Of a stretch of 64,000 bases of DNA, positions 1-12,094 are shown piece after piece. The first letter of the stretch is position 1. Each line of letters begins with the position of its first letter. The notes under the pieces are model-generated. The model was not told where the DNA came from. It was given only the letters and a program-made list of their open reading frames with translations, and searched no databases. Made by a program: the position numbers and the translations under genes. Source of the DNA: Rhyacichthys aspro (Eukaryota; Chordata; Actinopteri; Gobiiformes; Rhyacichthyidae); the NCBI GenBank assembly GCA_036850595.1, contig CM072160.1, forward strand, positions 2,837,981-2,901,980, read 5' to 3'.

Positions 1-1564
1 AGAGTTTGATGCGTTTATTTGGCTTTAGATCCTGAAGGAACTCTTTTCAAAATCTGTAAAGACTGTGAAAGTTGTGAGACTTTAGGAATAAATTTTCTTT
101 TCTTTGTGAAATGGATCTGGAATACCTCACTCTTTCCTTTACAGCTATTGTCCCGCGGTAGAAATCCATCCATTCATTTTTGTTCCGTTTATCCGGGGAA
201 GAGGGTCGCAGGAAGAGAGCAGTCTAAGCCAGACTTCTATCTCCCCAGACACTTCCTCAAAAGAAAGAGGATGAACTAGAACAACAGACAAGCTGAGAGT
301 AAGAACGTAGCTCGACCTGTGAATCAAGAGCTTTACCTTCAAATCAAATCAGACCAGAAGCTTCACTGCTCCAACGTTCCCAACCAATCATAACCGTTTA
401 TGTAAAATAGACTAAAATTCTTCTCAAACAAAATGAATTCTTTATCTAGAAACTAAGTGCATTTTCCTCTTGGTTCTATGGAGCCGATGGGGTCCGTCCT
501 GGGAGTAGATCCTCCTTCTGTGGTTCTCTCTGAGTTTTCAACTAAATTTAAAATTAAAGATATTCATTTTAATGCAATTATACACTTAGCTTTGACTCAT
601 GTTCCATTTTATTCAACTGTATATCAGAAACTTTTACCTTTAATGAGGTGCTCTGGATAAACTTTCCAATTGTGTGTGCTTTAAACTGTTGGCAATTCAA
701 GACTAGGTTGAGTTTTTTGGGAAAGTAGTGAGTCTTTAACAGCTCTGAACGACTTAAAAGCTCTTCTTTCACAACTGGCCGCTCTGCTGTGCACCTCTGA
801 ATAAACGAGGAAATAAAACATGCCCTTTACTGTAGGTTCGGCCTCTGGCTCCAGTCCCGCGAATACGTGATGGACTACTTTTTCAACCAACGCAATTAAG
901 TGAAGGGAACACAAGTCGAGCTCTCCTTCTGAGACACGGCGCAGTAATGAATGAGCCAAAGGGTAAAGATACCCACGCTTATGTAAATGAGGCTTATGCA
1001 TAATGTACGGCAGCTTTGGAAACAGCAAAGGTGGAATTCATTATCCTCCGTGTGACGTATCCTTCTATACTTTGTCATCGGTCTTGTTCGTTGAGGCCCG
1101 TGTCTTTTAGCCTCGGTGGGATCGTTATAGAAGGTGGCGCCGGCGTAAACCGACGGGCCTCGACACGCTCCGGCGGCTTAAGAACAACAGCGAGCAGCTC
1201 GACCGTGTGTGATACGCTCTGAAGGCTCATTATTACAATCTGGGAACTGAGCAAAAAGACCTGACCTGAGAGTAACCTGAAGGCACAGCAGCAACAACAA
1301 AAACAAAACAGGAGAATACTCCAGTCCCAGCCAGGATGGAAGCAGTGTTTACAGCTCAAAACGATGCACAAATATGTAATTATATCATATTGTAGCAGAC
1401 ATTAAAGCTTCACAGATAAGAGTTAAGGCTGGGGCAGTGGATGGGACACAAAACCCAGGACTTTGAGGACCAGGGGCTGAAATTTAAAAGAATAGTTCAA
1501 AGTCAAACTAGTAAGAGCTTTTTCTTCTACGTCATTGCTGCATTAAACAAATAATAAATAAAAT
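1..1564. other. Non-coding DNA, no gene seen
   Basis: No open frame here shows family resemblance, codon bias or paired splice sites. The stretch is AT-rich apart from a CpG-richer patch near 1090-1215. It lies 3' of the SEZ6-family exons in their reading direction, so it is probably intronic, but the missing downstream exons were not found. Confidence 0.6.
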
Positions 1565-2115
1565 CTGTTCATGTCCATCTAAACCCTGTTCAAATCCAAG
1601 TAAAACCCATTAAAATCCAACTAAAACCAGTTCAAATCCATCTAAAACCTGTTCAAATCCAAATAAAACCCATTCAAATCCAACTAAAACCTGTTCAAAT
1701 CCAAATAAAACCCATTCAAATCCAACTAAAACCTGTTCAAATGCTAATAAAACCCATTCAAATCCAACTAAAACCTGTTCAAATCCAAATAAAACCCATT
1801 TAAATCCATCTAAACCCTGTTCAAATCCATCTAAAACCTGTTCAAATCCAACTATGACCTGTTCAAATCCAACTAAAGCCCGTTCAAATCCAAATAAAAC
1901 CCATTCAAATCCACCTAAAACCTGTTCAAAATCAAATAAAACCCATTTAAATCCAACTAAAACCTGTTGAAATCCGTATAAAACCCATTCCAATCCAAAT
2001 AAAACCCATTCAAATCCAACAAAAACCTGTTCAAATCCAACTAAAACCTGTTGAAATGCTAATAAAACCCATTCAAATCCCATTGTAACCTGTTCAAATC
2101 TTAATAAAACCCAGT
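1565..2115 (-). repeat. 21-bp minisatellite array
   Basis: About 26 imperfect copies of a 21-bp unit are read on the minus strand, with the theme GGATTTGAACAGGTTTTAG and variants in which GGT becomes GGG or TAG becomes TTT. Because 21 is divisible by three, the minus strand stays open for 171 codons and would encode a seven-residue repeat of FEQVLDG or FEWVLFG type. That is a by-product of the period, not evidence of a gene. No transposon ends were recognised beside this array, unlike several others in the window. Confidence 0.9.
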
Positions 2116-5096
2116 TTGACACCACAGCTCCTGTTCTGTACTGACCCGTACTCTGCCATTGAATGAAAAACGACCATTCCTTATCCTTTCTGCAGTGTTA
2201 TCATATGAGCAAGGTCACAGCTCCCAGTCCCGTCCCACTCACAGCTCGTCCCATCGACATCACTCAACGATGACAATCTAATGAACGATCCTTGTCCCGG
2301 GCTCGCGCCGCCTTCAAGTGCATTCTGCCAAAGAGCTATTAAAATGCCCTCCGCCGCGTGATTGCCTTTCAGACGGAGGAAATTGAAGAAGGCAATAGAT
2401 TGGGCGCGAGGATTAAAACGGCGCAGGGTTTGATTAGATAGTAGCAGCCTGTCGAGATCTCATTGACCAGAGGAAGGTTTTCAGCGACGGGCCACACACA
2501 AACATTAACATCTGTCAAGAAGTGTTTCTGCAAATACTGTGGGGTAGTTTGTGGAAAAAATAATGCAAAGTGAAAAATTGGAAGATAGTTTTCCAAGTAA
2601 ATCTTACTAAACGACCCAGATACACTAGATTTAAATAAATAATACAAGCATTCGGAGCTGATTAAAGCATCCAAACCAAGGCTTGACATTGAAATCAAAC
2701 AAAGCCTAGTCTTAAGTGACAAAGTGAGATTGGATTTGTCCACACAGCTCTATACACAATGTCAATATGGCTCTCGAGGTATAAAATGAGCTCTAGTTGT
2801 TTTATTCACACGTTGATATTGTCTGCTGTTTGTCATGTGACCAGATGATGAAGGAAGTTCACCTGGTTGGAACAAAACTGAGCTGTCAGAATGATTTACA
2901 GTTTTTCACAGTCTCATGACAAAGATGTGTCTGAAAAGAGCAAGAAATGAAGTTAACAACTGCATTTAAAAGTGCATTGTGTAGGATACAGTGGAACAAA
3001 CTGTATTTACCTCAGTATAACATCCTTTACTTGTCCGTCTATAAAAATATAGACATGTACAGCTTAAAAAGAGTGGTACCCTATTTTCATCTGGGCATTA
3101 TGTCTTTGCCAAAAGCCGTAGTTGTTCACATGCTCTAAAAAGTTGGAAGTTTAATCGTTATCGGACAAAAAACATGATTCAAAGTGGCTGCATCTTCTAA
3201 AGCCAAGGTGGAAGTGAACAAAAGGTTGGACTGAATTTAAAACCTAGTTATAATGGTCTGGATTTAAAATATAAACTATATTAAAACTAATCAAATAATC
3301 GTATTCATTACAAAGGCTACATGTTTTGTATATTCTGGAGACAGACAGACACGGTAAAACCAAACGTTCTGAAGGCTACGCTACATTTTTTACAGCAGAG
3401 TTTGCAGCTTGTAACAAGTTAAAGCTTAAATGTGCAGTGAGCAGAGAGTCTTTCTCTTTAATTGTGACATAATATATTAATAGTGTGTGAATAATGAGGG
3501 TTACACAGAGGATATACAGCTTTATGAATGAAACGCACAGTTGGACAATTAGGAGTTAATGGTCCAGTCTGCCACAGATCTACAGCCTAATGTTACTGAA
3601 TTTCTTCATTTCTCATCTCTTTTTTGCACCTGATACCGTCTCATTGTAAAACTATCACATAATAATAAACTATATCACTGAATTTATCCAAAAAAAGGCA
3701 GCTATTTAAAAGAGAATCCTCCTCTAGATTCATTTTTAGTTGTTAAATCAGTTTCAAATTCAGTTGTTATCGGTGAATCTGAGCCTAAATGTGGCTTGAC
3801 ACTGAACTGGGACTAACTTAAATCACTAGGTGTGTGGCTGTTCTGTTAACTAATCAAAAAGAAGTATTCCTCCATAAATAGATGCAATACATTCAGGATT
3901 GAAAAGTGCTGCTCTCCCAGTGGACGTGAATGTAGCCTCTCCTTCTTAGAAACTGTCTCAGCATCGACAGCACTTCCTCATCGATCTGTAGCGTCAGAGC
4001 GAACGGGGACCCGGGCCCGGACTGCGCTGTATTGAACCGAGCGGGAGTCTGGCTCAGCTAAAGCAGTTGAAGCCATCGATCGAGCGGTCAATACGCCGCG
4101 CTGTCCACGGCCGAACCTTCGCCGAGCGCCGTTTGTGTCTCTTTGGAGCGCTGTTCGGGGACGGCTCTCCTGTTTATACGGTCAGCTGGGAAACGAGCTC
4201 GGCCTGAACGCGTCGGGGAGGCTCTCGTTAAACAAGAGCGCTGTCAAAGTAATCACAATCCGCGCAGTGTCACGGCATCAATATTCCAGCCAATTTGCTA
4301 AAAGGGCGCGTTTAAAAACAGCCACAAAAACAGTGAAATAAACAGGAATGCATAATGAATGTGGAAGTGCTGCACCTGATGCTAATGCTAAATGGATGCA
4401 GACTTTACAACAATAACAGCTCCGTGAATCCAATGAGAAAACACATAACACTCCACAAATTATGTCCATTCTATAAATTCACAAATAATAAACTGATCAG
4501 GAAGCCCAGAATGAAGACAGTCACTAGGTCAGTTGTAGCTAGTGATGCTAACACCCAGTGAAATAGCCGTTTAACCATCAACATTCACGTTAAGAGTCTT
4601 TGTTTAATTGTATTTTTTTTCCTCTGTTACATTTGCTTTGTCTAATATTTTGTAGAATACACTTAAAAATGGATAAACTCAAACTCTGATTAACATTATT
4701 ATTACTGTTAATAACTCTAATAATCTCATATTAATGCATCTTAGAAAACAACATTTAAAGCTTAAGAACCCAATGAAAGGAGCTATTTCTTCTTTTACTT
4801 CCTGTTTCTACAGCGGCCCAGAAGGGACAAACGGAGCACATGATCTCACTTAAAGGTCAAAACCAAAAATTCATTCATTAATTCATCCTCTTCCTCTTTT
4901 GTCTGTCATCCATTCACACGCGACACTTTTTTAATATCCAAGTTCCCCCAAAAAAGTGTCGGGGGTTTATACCACTGAAAAATACCACTGGGTTGTTAAA
5001 GTTAAAGAGCCTAAATGCGAAAGACTGTTCCAGCTGCAAATCTGTTTAATATGGAAGAAGAGTTTTAAATACTGTTATTCTAGTCCATTTAAATGC
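2116..5096. other. Non-coding DNA with two CpG-richer patches
   Basis: No gene is supported. The bulk is AT-rich. A moderately GC-rich block lies at about 2285-2460 and a stronger one at about 3990-4245, listed separately. The stretch probably belongs to a SEZ6-family intron, inferred only from the position of the exons at 12-15 kb. Confidence 0.55.
3990..4245. other. CpG-rich non-coding patch
   Basis: This block is clearly richer in C, G and CpG than its AT-rich surroundings, with repeated CGAGC, GCGCC and CGATCGA strings. Open frames across it do not resemble any family I recognise, and no exon with matching splice sites is apparent. It may be a conserved regulatory element or a small CpG island. 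Composition is the only evidence. Confidence 0.35.
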
Positions 5097-5955
5097 GGGG
5101 CGCCCTTTTAATACATTTAGAAGGTGATATTTCTGCAGTAGCTTTTAACTGGATTTGAACAGGTTTTAGATGGATTTGGATAGGTCTGGTTTTGCTACAA
5201 AGATAAATCAAATCTGTTAAAATCCATCTAAAACCTGTTCAAATCCATCTAAAACTTGTTCAAATCCAACTAAAACTTGTTTAAATACAAGTAAAATCTG
5301 TTTGAATCCATCTAAAACCTGTTCAAATCCACCTAAAACCTGTTCAAATCCAAGTAAAACCTGTTGAAATCCAACTAAACTTGTTCAAATCCAAGTAAAA
5401 TCTGTTTGAATCCATCTAAAACCTGTTCAAATCCACCTAAAACTTGTTCAAATCCAACTAAAACTTGTTCAAATCCAAGTAAAATCTGTTTGAATCCATC
5501 TAAAACCTGTTCAAATCCACCTAAAACCTGTTCAAATCCAAGTAAAATCTGTTCGAATGCATCTAAAACCTGTTCAAATCCAACTAAAACTTGTTCAAAT
5601 CCAACTAAAACTTGTTCAAATCCAAGTAAAATCTGTTTGAATCCATCTAAAACCTGTTCAAATCCACCTAAAACCTGTTCAAATCCAAGTAAAATCTGTT
5701 CGAATGCATCTAAAACCTGTTCAAATCCAACTAAAACCTGTTCAAATCCATCTAAAACCTGTTCAAATCCATCTAAAACCTGTTTCCATAAAAGGAGGTA
5801 ATTCATGTTAAAGATAACTTTTGTATGAATCAAATGAAGATGAAATGTCACATTCAAAATGTAATAAAAGCTTTTAAATGCCACCATCTTCAGCCTCTGA
5901 AATGATTCTTATTAACTATCACGGCCCCTCACCTCTTCTTCTCTAGTCAAACTTC
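5097..5955 (-). mobile_element. hAT-like non-autonomous element with internal minisatellite
   Basis: On the minus strand this has the same layout as the better-preserved copy at 49691-50335. It has a leader containing GGGGCCGTGATAGTTAATA and TAATTTCCTCC-type sequence, then an array of 21-bp units. A spacer follows (minus-strand reading of TTTTGCTACAAAGATAAA), with a few units in the opposite orientation, then a tail related to GGGCCACATAAA. The outermost ends are degraded, so the terminal repeat and target duplication cannot be read. It has no transposase and would have depended on another element for movement. Confidence 0.65.
5205..5786 (-). repeat. 21-bp minisatellite with 147-bp higher-order repeat
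   Basis: This tandem array has about 27 units of 21 bp. Bases 5451-5597 and 5598-5744 are two head-to-tail copies of a seven-unit block, 147 bp each, differing at one visible base (TTG versus CTG in the last unit). A third, more diverged copy is partly recognisable in about 5282-5450. The plus strand stays open with a period-seven peptide (NPSKTCS type) and the minus strand with FEQVLDG type. Both follow from the repeat period. Confidence 0.92.
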
Positions 5956-6728
5956 AAATATTACTATGTATCAGTAACTCTGTAGTTTGTATATTTCAGA
6001 TGAATACAAGTAATAGTTTTTTTCTACATTAAGAGACATTTACTTTGCAGAAAAGATCAACTATATTTTCCATTGCACTGGTTGCAGAATGACTTTAAAT
6101 TGAGTGTTTATCATCAAAGAGAAAATCTAATCACTGCCGTCCCAGTCAATAATCTGCAGCAACAAATCTGAATGCTTCTACTTTCTTGTAACTGAATGCA
6201 TTTTAGTGGAAGTCTTGTTAAAACCCTGTGAAGTGGAGTTTCTCTCAGTCTCCAGTCTCAGATCTGCGTCGCCTTCAGCTCTTATTACGTTCTTGGAGAA
6301 GCGCGACCTCGGAGCTGCTTCTCGTCGGAGGTGAGGCACCGGAGATTGAACAAGCCTCACCCCGGGGCCGTCTCGCCGAGGTGATGAACTCGCTTTTCTC
6401 CTTCGCCCAAAGCTCTTTTCACATATTCCGCCACAACCCACTTTCCGCAGCCCGGCGGACCCTCAGGACCCCCGCGAGTTACCGAGCTTCGCGAAATAGA
6501 GTCGACTGGAATAAGAAATGACCTTCCGCTGATAACGGCGTCGCTCCAGAGTGAACCGTCACGCGGCGAAGTGAAGGGAAATGACTCAATGACATCGGAC
6601 AGTTTGGAGTCTGACTGTGGCACGGACAAAAAAAGGAGATGATTGGAAAAGTTTGACAAAGTCGGGAACAATGGCTCGTTATGGCTGCTTTGGAAACTAC
6701 TGTGAAATTAGCTCCATATAGTTTAGAG
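5956..6728. other. Non-coding DNA including a CpG-rich patch
   Basis: No gene is supported. The block at about 6225-6560 is CpG-rich, with opposing open frames of 87-104 codons that lack recognisable domains. It resembles the other CpG-rich patches in the window and could be a regulatory element. Confidence 0.45.
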
Positions 6729-7015
6729 CAAGGGTCAAACTCAAAGTGTAAAATAGGAATCTTTTTTGTTTTTTTGTTTAACAGTGTTTGAATGTAAGGT
6801 CTATATCACATATGTTTGTTTTAAACATTCATTTCCTCCTTTTATGCTCATTTTCAGGCATCATTTTGTGAATTCACTCCAATTTTGACCTCATTTTAAG
6901 CCTCTTTTAAGTATAATTTAGTTTTTTAATTTATTTTTTGGTGCCAAACGATAAAAAAAACACCTACTAAATGTACTGGAGCCAAACAAAACACTGCAAG
7001 AGTTCGACATGTGTG
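6729..7015 (+). mobile_element. Short hAT-like element without minisatellite
   Basis: It begins CAAGGGTCAAACTCAAAG and ends TTCGACATGTGTG, matching the two ends of the minisatellite-bearing elements (CAAGGGTGTCAAACTCAA and TTTGACATGTGTG). The flanking octamers GTTTAGAG and GCCTAGAA are only loosely alike, as expected for an old duplication. The interior is AT-rich and has no 21-bp units, so it may represent a form without the array or one that lost it. Confidence 0.55.
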
Positions 7016-7262
7016 GCCTAGAATCTGATGCAACAAAAAAAAGTGGATATTTTGCTTTTGTAGAGCAGGATAAAGGAACATATTTTAACTTTTTACTTAA
7101 GCAAGAGAAGAATGTACATGAAGGAAAACTCTTAAAGACAGGAAATCATTATCTCCTCATCAATTCAGAATAAAGTGAGGAGATTACAGATCAGAGAGAT
7201 ATACTGTCCAATCATAAAATGAAGTACCCCAGACGTAGTGTGTAGCCAAGTACAGTTTAAAC

Positions 7263-8085
7263 CAGGGGTGTCCAAACTTTTTACTGCGAGGGCCACATTT
7301 GATGAGAGGAAAATTTCCAAAGGGCCGACAGTGTCTTCTGATTTTATTATTATTGCACAAATACAGATTTAGATGGATTTGAGCAGGTTTTATTTCAATT
7401 TTAAAAGGTTTTACTTGGATTAGAACAGTTTTTTGTTGGATTTGGACAGGTTTTTTGTCAGATTTTAACACATTTTAGTTGGATTTGAGTGATTTTAGTT
7501 GGATTTGAACAGGTTTTTAGTTGGATTTGAACAGTTTTAGTTGGATTTGAACAGTTTTAGTTGGATTTGAATGGTTTTAGTTGGATTTGAACAGGTTTTA
7601 GTTGGATTTGAACAGTTTAAGTTGGATTTGAACAGTTTTAGTTGGATTTGAATGGTTTTAGTTGGATTTGAACAGGTTTTAGATGGTGTTAAACTGTTTT
7701 TTTGTGGATTTAAGCAGGGTTTAGTTGGATTTGAACAGTTTTTTTTTCAAACAAATTCAAGTTGGATTTGAGCGGGTTTTAGTGGGGTTTGAACAGGTCT
7801 TAGTTAGAACTGAACAGGTTTTAGATGGATTTGAACAGATTTAGATGGCGTTAAACCGTTTTTTTGTGTATTGGGCAGGTTTCAGTTGGGTTTGAACAGG
7901 TCTTAGTTAGAACTGAACAGGCTTTAGATGGATTTGAGCAGGTTTTAGTTGGATTTGAACAGGTTTAGATGGCGTTAAACCGTTTTTTTGTGTATTAGGC
8001 AGGTTTTAGTTGGATTTGAACAGGTGTTAGTTAGAGCTGAACGTTTTAGTTGGATTTGAACAGGTTTTAGATGGATTTGTACCTG
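7263..8085 (+). mobile_element. hAT-like element, 3' end missing, with long 21-bp array
   Basis: The 5' end reads CAGGGGTGTCCAAACTTT, followed by a GGGCCACATTTG segment typical of small hAT-derived elements in vertebrates. From about 7365 to 8085 it consists of units related to TTGGATTTGAACAGGTTTTAG. They include 20- and 21-bp variants and a longer composite repeat, marked by GATGGCGTTAAACCG, that recurs at about 7847 and 7971. No matching 3' terminus was found, so the element appears truncated. Confidence 0.65.
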
Positions 8086-10730
8086 TATATTAATGCCCTA
8101 ACTACACTATATATTATTATAACTAAATTTTGAAGGATATAGGCTTTTAAACTGAGCAACTGTAAAGAGTCAGGACCTAAAACCTAAGAATACATTGACT
8201 AATATACAATTAAAAGCAGTAGGTTAATGACATGACATTATATTATTATTAATATTTTGTAGTCTGTGTCATACAAACATACTGAAGGTATCTAGTTTGA
8301 TTTGTTAATGTAGTGTAGCAGTAGCGTGCAATGAATTATAAATGATTACAGTTGGAACAAAAGTTAACGGCATCAAATAAATGAGGTCCATTAGATGTTT
8401 TTATTTTAATGAATGGCAGAAAAAGTCAACCCCAGAGCTACAGGCCCTGACTCTTCAATCCTTCCATCAAATCAAAGCTAAATGTTAATGAAAAGACACT
8501 CCAATCTCTCCAGTAAAAATCGTAAAACAGAGATAAAAGGTATCACAGCAGCTCCTCTTTGAAGTTTAAGGGTCAGGCTTTGTACAAAGAGCTCCGTGGC
8601 CAATAATCTCCCTTAACAGAGCCCCGCATCGGAGTAAAATCGGCCTTATCTTGTAAAAAAGGCAATCAAATTAGTGGCAGTGAATGTCCGATGCCCACAA
8701 AGAGCTCCGAGCTAGATTAATGAGCGTGATTTCTCGATAAGACAAATTAGAGGGAATAAAACATTGACCTCAGCGCTGCGGTTTGTGAAGCGTGTCCAGC
8801 GAGCGTCCGAGTGTCGCCGGCGTTTCCAAACATTCAATTTAGTTAAAAGAAGCTGATAAGAGGTTTTTAAAGAGGTCCGTAAACAAACAAAAGGAGAGGA
8901 CAGATAATCCATGAGCAATTAATTAAAGGCCACAGCGTTGAGTTACTTTAATAATGAGAATAAACACAGGACTGTATTCATTTAATCCGACGACTTCTTT
9001 TGTTAACACATCCTTTTATGCTCTCAACATTTTTTACACTGTTTAACTTTTTCCTCCTTCTTTATTAGACACTATTTACTTTCACGTGCTTCCGGTGAGT
9101 GTTTTGACTTATTTTGTCAAGAGTAAACCCAAAAGAAAAAATAAGATAGTTTTAAGTTAATGCACATCTTCATAAACTCTTCACACTGCAGCTTTGGTCA
9201 AAAACAGAAGAAATTAAAAAGCTGTTTGTATAAATGTAAAAACCTAAAATCCTTCTGCTCAAAACTGCCTTCAGTGTCTAGTTTTTAATCTTGTTCAGAT
9301 GTTTAATTGTTTAATTTAATAATTGCTTTGCTTTGTTTCTGTCTTTCATTGTTTTTTGCTACGTACAGCATCTTTGAGTGTCTTGAAATAAAATGTATCA
9401 TAATTATTATAAATAAATGTAAATTTTAATGCAATAACATGCATTAAAAAATACTTTTATATATGAAAAATGATGACATTTTTTGACACATTCTCGTAGA
9501 AAAATGTGAGCCAAATTTATAAATATAGTGGCCTTAAATAAAATACAAAAACAACTTTCAAAACGCAGTTAATGTCCTCGTCATTGTTTTTGCGCAGAGT
9601 TCTGAACCAAAAGAACAAAAAAAAAAGATGAGTTCAAGAACAAAAGGTTTATTTAATGCAGCGTCAGATCGATGTGATTGATGCTGTTCCTGACGTGACT
9701 CTCTTCTTTCGTCCGGGCTTTGGACCGGCACAAAACTACTCTTATTCCATTTAGCCCCAGTATTTTTATGTTTTTCGTGACTAATTCAGAGTGTTTTTTT
9801 TAGTGTTTAATGTAAATGTTAAATGCGTTGTGTTGAATTCCCAAAACAAAAGCTGTAAGATAAAGTCTAAAACTATCCTTTTGTATTTTGAATATGAAAG
9901 TTTATCACAAAAACAAGACAAGCTCCATTTGACACGGCAGTTAAGTGTTTTTTTCTTTTAGTTTTTCTCATTTTTGTTTGAATGTGTATTTTGTATTGTC
10001 CAATTAACAAAGTGGGCTATATTTTTGTTTAACTCTAGTGTCAAAACATGTTAACATCTGTAAAATGCAGCTGATATTCATTAAAATAAGATAAGATTCT
10101 GCGTAATTGATCGTAGAAATGGGCCCTTCCTTTGCTGCTGTATTCCTGGTTTTATTTCTCTTTTGTCATTACAGATTACATCCATTCCTTCCTCTAAGCC
10201 ACCTATCCTTACGTCCCCTTCCCTCGTGCCCTCCCAGCGTCAGGAGGCAGCCAGAACACATCATCAGCGCCGATGATTTGCGCCCGTACACTCATTTTTT
10301 ACCCTAAATATACCGGGCCCAGCATCCGGAAGGTCAGCCTCGTAATGGACGTTGTATATTTTATGAGCCGCGGGAAGCAAAGCTGTGGGAGTTAATCATG
10401 TGGACGGGGGGTTTTCAGGTAGAGACAAGGGCGCGGCTTAAATCACGGCGAAAAAGCCTCCCCCGAAAAGGTCAGCGGCTTCACGGCGACAGAGAACGGA
10501 GGCTGTAATGAGTCGCAGCCAAACACATCTGCGGAGGTGACATTGGGCGTCAGTGGATTTGAATAGATGCTGCGTGTGCTTTTATTCTGAAAGGGGACTG
10601 GTCATTTCTAAAGGATGACATTCAAATAACTTCAATTTGCTTTGTTCAGCGATTCTTTAACTTCATAATGTGTTCATGTGTTTTGGTTTTTTTTTACTCT
10701 GTCTCATTCTCAGTACTTACTTACTACTAA
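8086..10730. other. Non-coding DNA, nothing genic seen
   Basis: This is mostly AT-rich sequence. A block at 8560-8830 is less AT-rich, and 10310-10520 is CpG-rich with strings such as GAGCCGCGGGAAGC. No splice-bounded open frame resembles the missing SEZ6-family exons. Possible regulatory DNA only. Confidence 0.5.
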
Positions 10731-10985
10731 TACAATGTTTCTTTCCATGTCAAATGTCATTTTCCAACAGAATAACCCATTTCCTTGGTTTATTTCCTTG
10801 TTCCTTCGTTGTTGACATCAGTGTCGACCAATGGGAGCGCTCCTTTTTACCTGAAGTGAGCTGTGATTGGACAAAATCCTGCTTTTTATTCTCATCTATT
10901 AAAATCCTTCATTATAAAGACTAGATCACGTCTTAAGGTCTCATTTTTTCAGATGATTCCTGTTACAATAAACTTTAGGAGATTA
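10731..10985 (+). repeat. Family A interspersed repeat, 3' half
   Basis: This matches the right half of the family A element at 62304-62838, including CCATTTCCTTGGTTTATTTC, GTCGACCAATGGGAGCGCTC, AGCTGTGATTGGAC and the end GATCACGTCTTAAGGTCTC. The left half is absent. The family carries no coding capacity. Confidence 0.85.
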
Positions 10986-12094
10986 CACTGAAAAACTAAA
11001 TGCAACAGTAAAAAAAGATCAGGTAATCACCATTTAAGATAAAAATGTTGTAAATGACGAAGCCAGTTTCAGTTTCGAATGGTTTCTCCAACTTCAACTG
11101 CTCCACTGCATTTTGTTATTATTTATTGACTTTATTTAATCAGGAGATCTTTATCTTTTGCAGGAGAGTCGTGCTCCCATCGAGGACCGTTTTAAACTTC
11201 CTGCTGGTCTTAATCCTGCAATAACAATAAATATTAACTATATCTGTGGACACTTTGCATTTGCATCTTATAATATATACTTTTGTTGCTAAACAGTCAT
11301 CCAGGTTACTGTCAGTCCCAGAGTAAACTGTTTTATCTGATGTAGACTACAGTATATTCACCTTCAACACTGTCCCGATGCCGTCTTGTAAATCTATATC
11401 AACCCAATGGATGCTATTTTTAGTCAAGTTGTCAAGTTGTGCATTTTCCAGCTCTCACAATGTTTGCTTTTCTAAATATCCTAAATTAAAACGTGATAAA
11501 GACACACTGTACATTACCATCTGTGCATTAGTCCTTTTGACTCTCGATATACATTTTGATGCAGAGTACATAAAGAAAAGCTGTGATCCGATCTAATGAG
11601 CTCTCAGTTTGAAGCCTGGCCAATCCCCGAAGGCACCAACTCAGCTTCATAAACGATAATCCCTCGACAGAAGAAAAATAATCTGAACATCGGGCTATTA
11701 CACGTGTTCCCTTCTAATCCTTAATCCTATATCTTTTATCAAACCGTATGTGATGAAGCTAGCGGTCGTAACACAAGCAAATATTACTGTACAGTCTATG
11801 TGGCACAAATCTCTTGTAACGTCTCCAAAAGTCAAACGAAACACGAGGATTTGTGCTGCTGTCAGGGCCGAGAATGAGAAATGGAACGCTAAAGGAGCCT
11901 TCAACGGTCCAACAACAAGAAACAATCATTTGGAAAAGGACAATACTGGTGTCTGTCCAAAGTTATTACAAGAAAAGGGAGAAATAAAAACCACTTATTA
12001 TTGATTCTGAAGCCAGCACAATCAGCAAACTCAACAAACTCAACAAACGGCTGTTGATAACAGTAAATCAGAGAATAATGGTGGTTGTCCTGAC
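10986..12094. other. Intron of the SEZ6-family gene (inferred)
   Basis: This lies immediately 3' of the CUB exon on the minus strand, starting at its donor GTCAGG (complement at 12089-12094). No further exon was found in it. Confidence 0.5.

Noticed and set aside
1610..2125. Long minus-strand open frame of 171 codons with a heptapeptide repeat
   Set aside because: It is created by a 21-bp minisatellite; units are imperfect in ways that do not respect amino acids, and the opposite strand of similar arrays is open too.
5205..5786. Regularly spaced short repeats that might suggest a CRISPR array
   Set aside because: Units are contiguous 21-mers with no unique spacers, no cas genes are present, and the genome is eukaryotic.
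5375..5887. Overlapping plus and minus frames of 131 and 170 codons
   Set aside because: Same minisatellite effect. There is no promoter, splice or family support, and no known protein has this repeat as far as I can tell.
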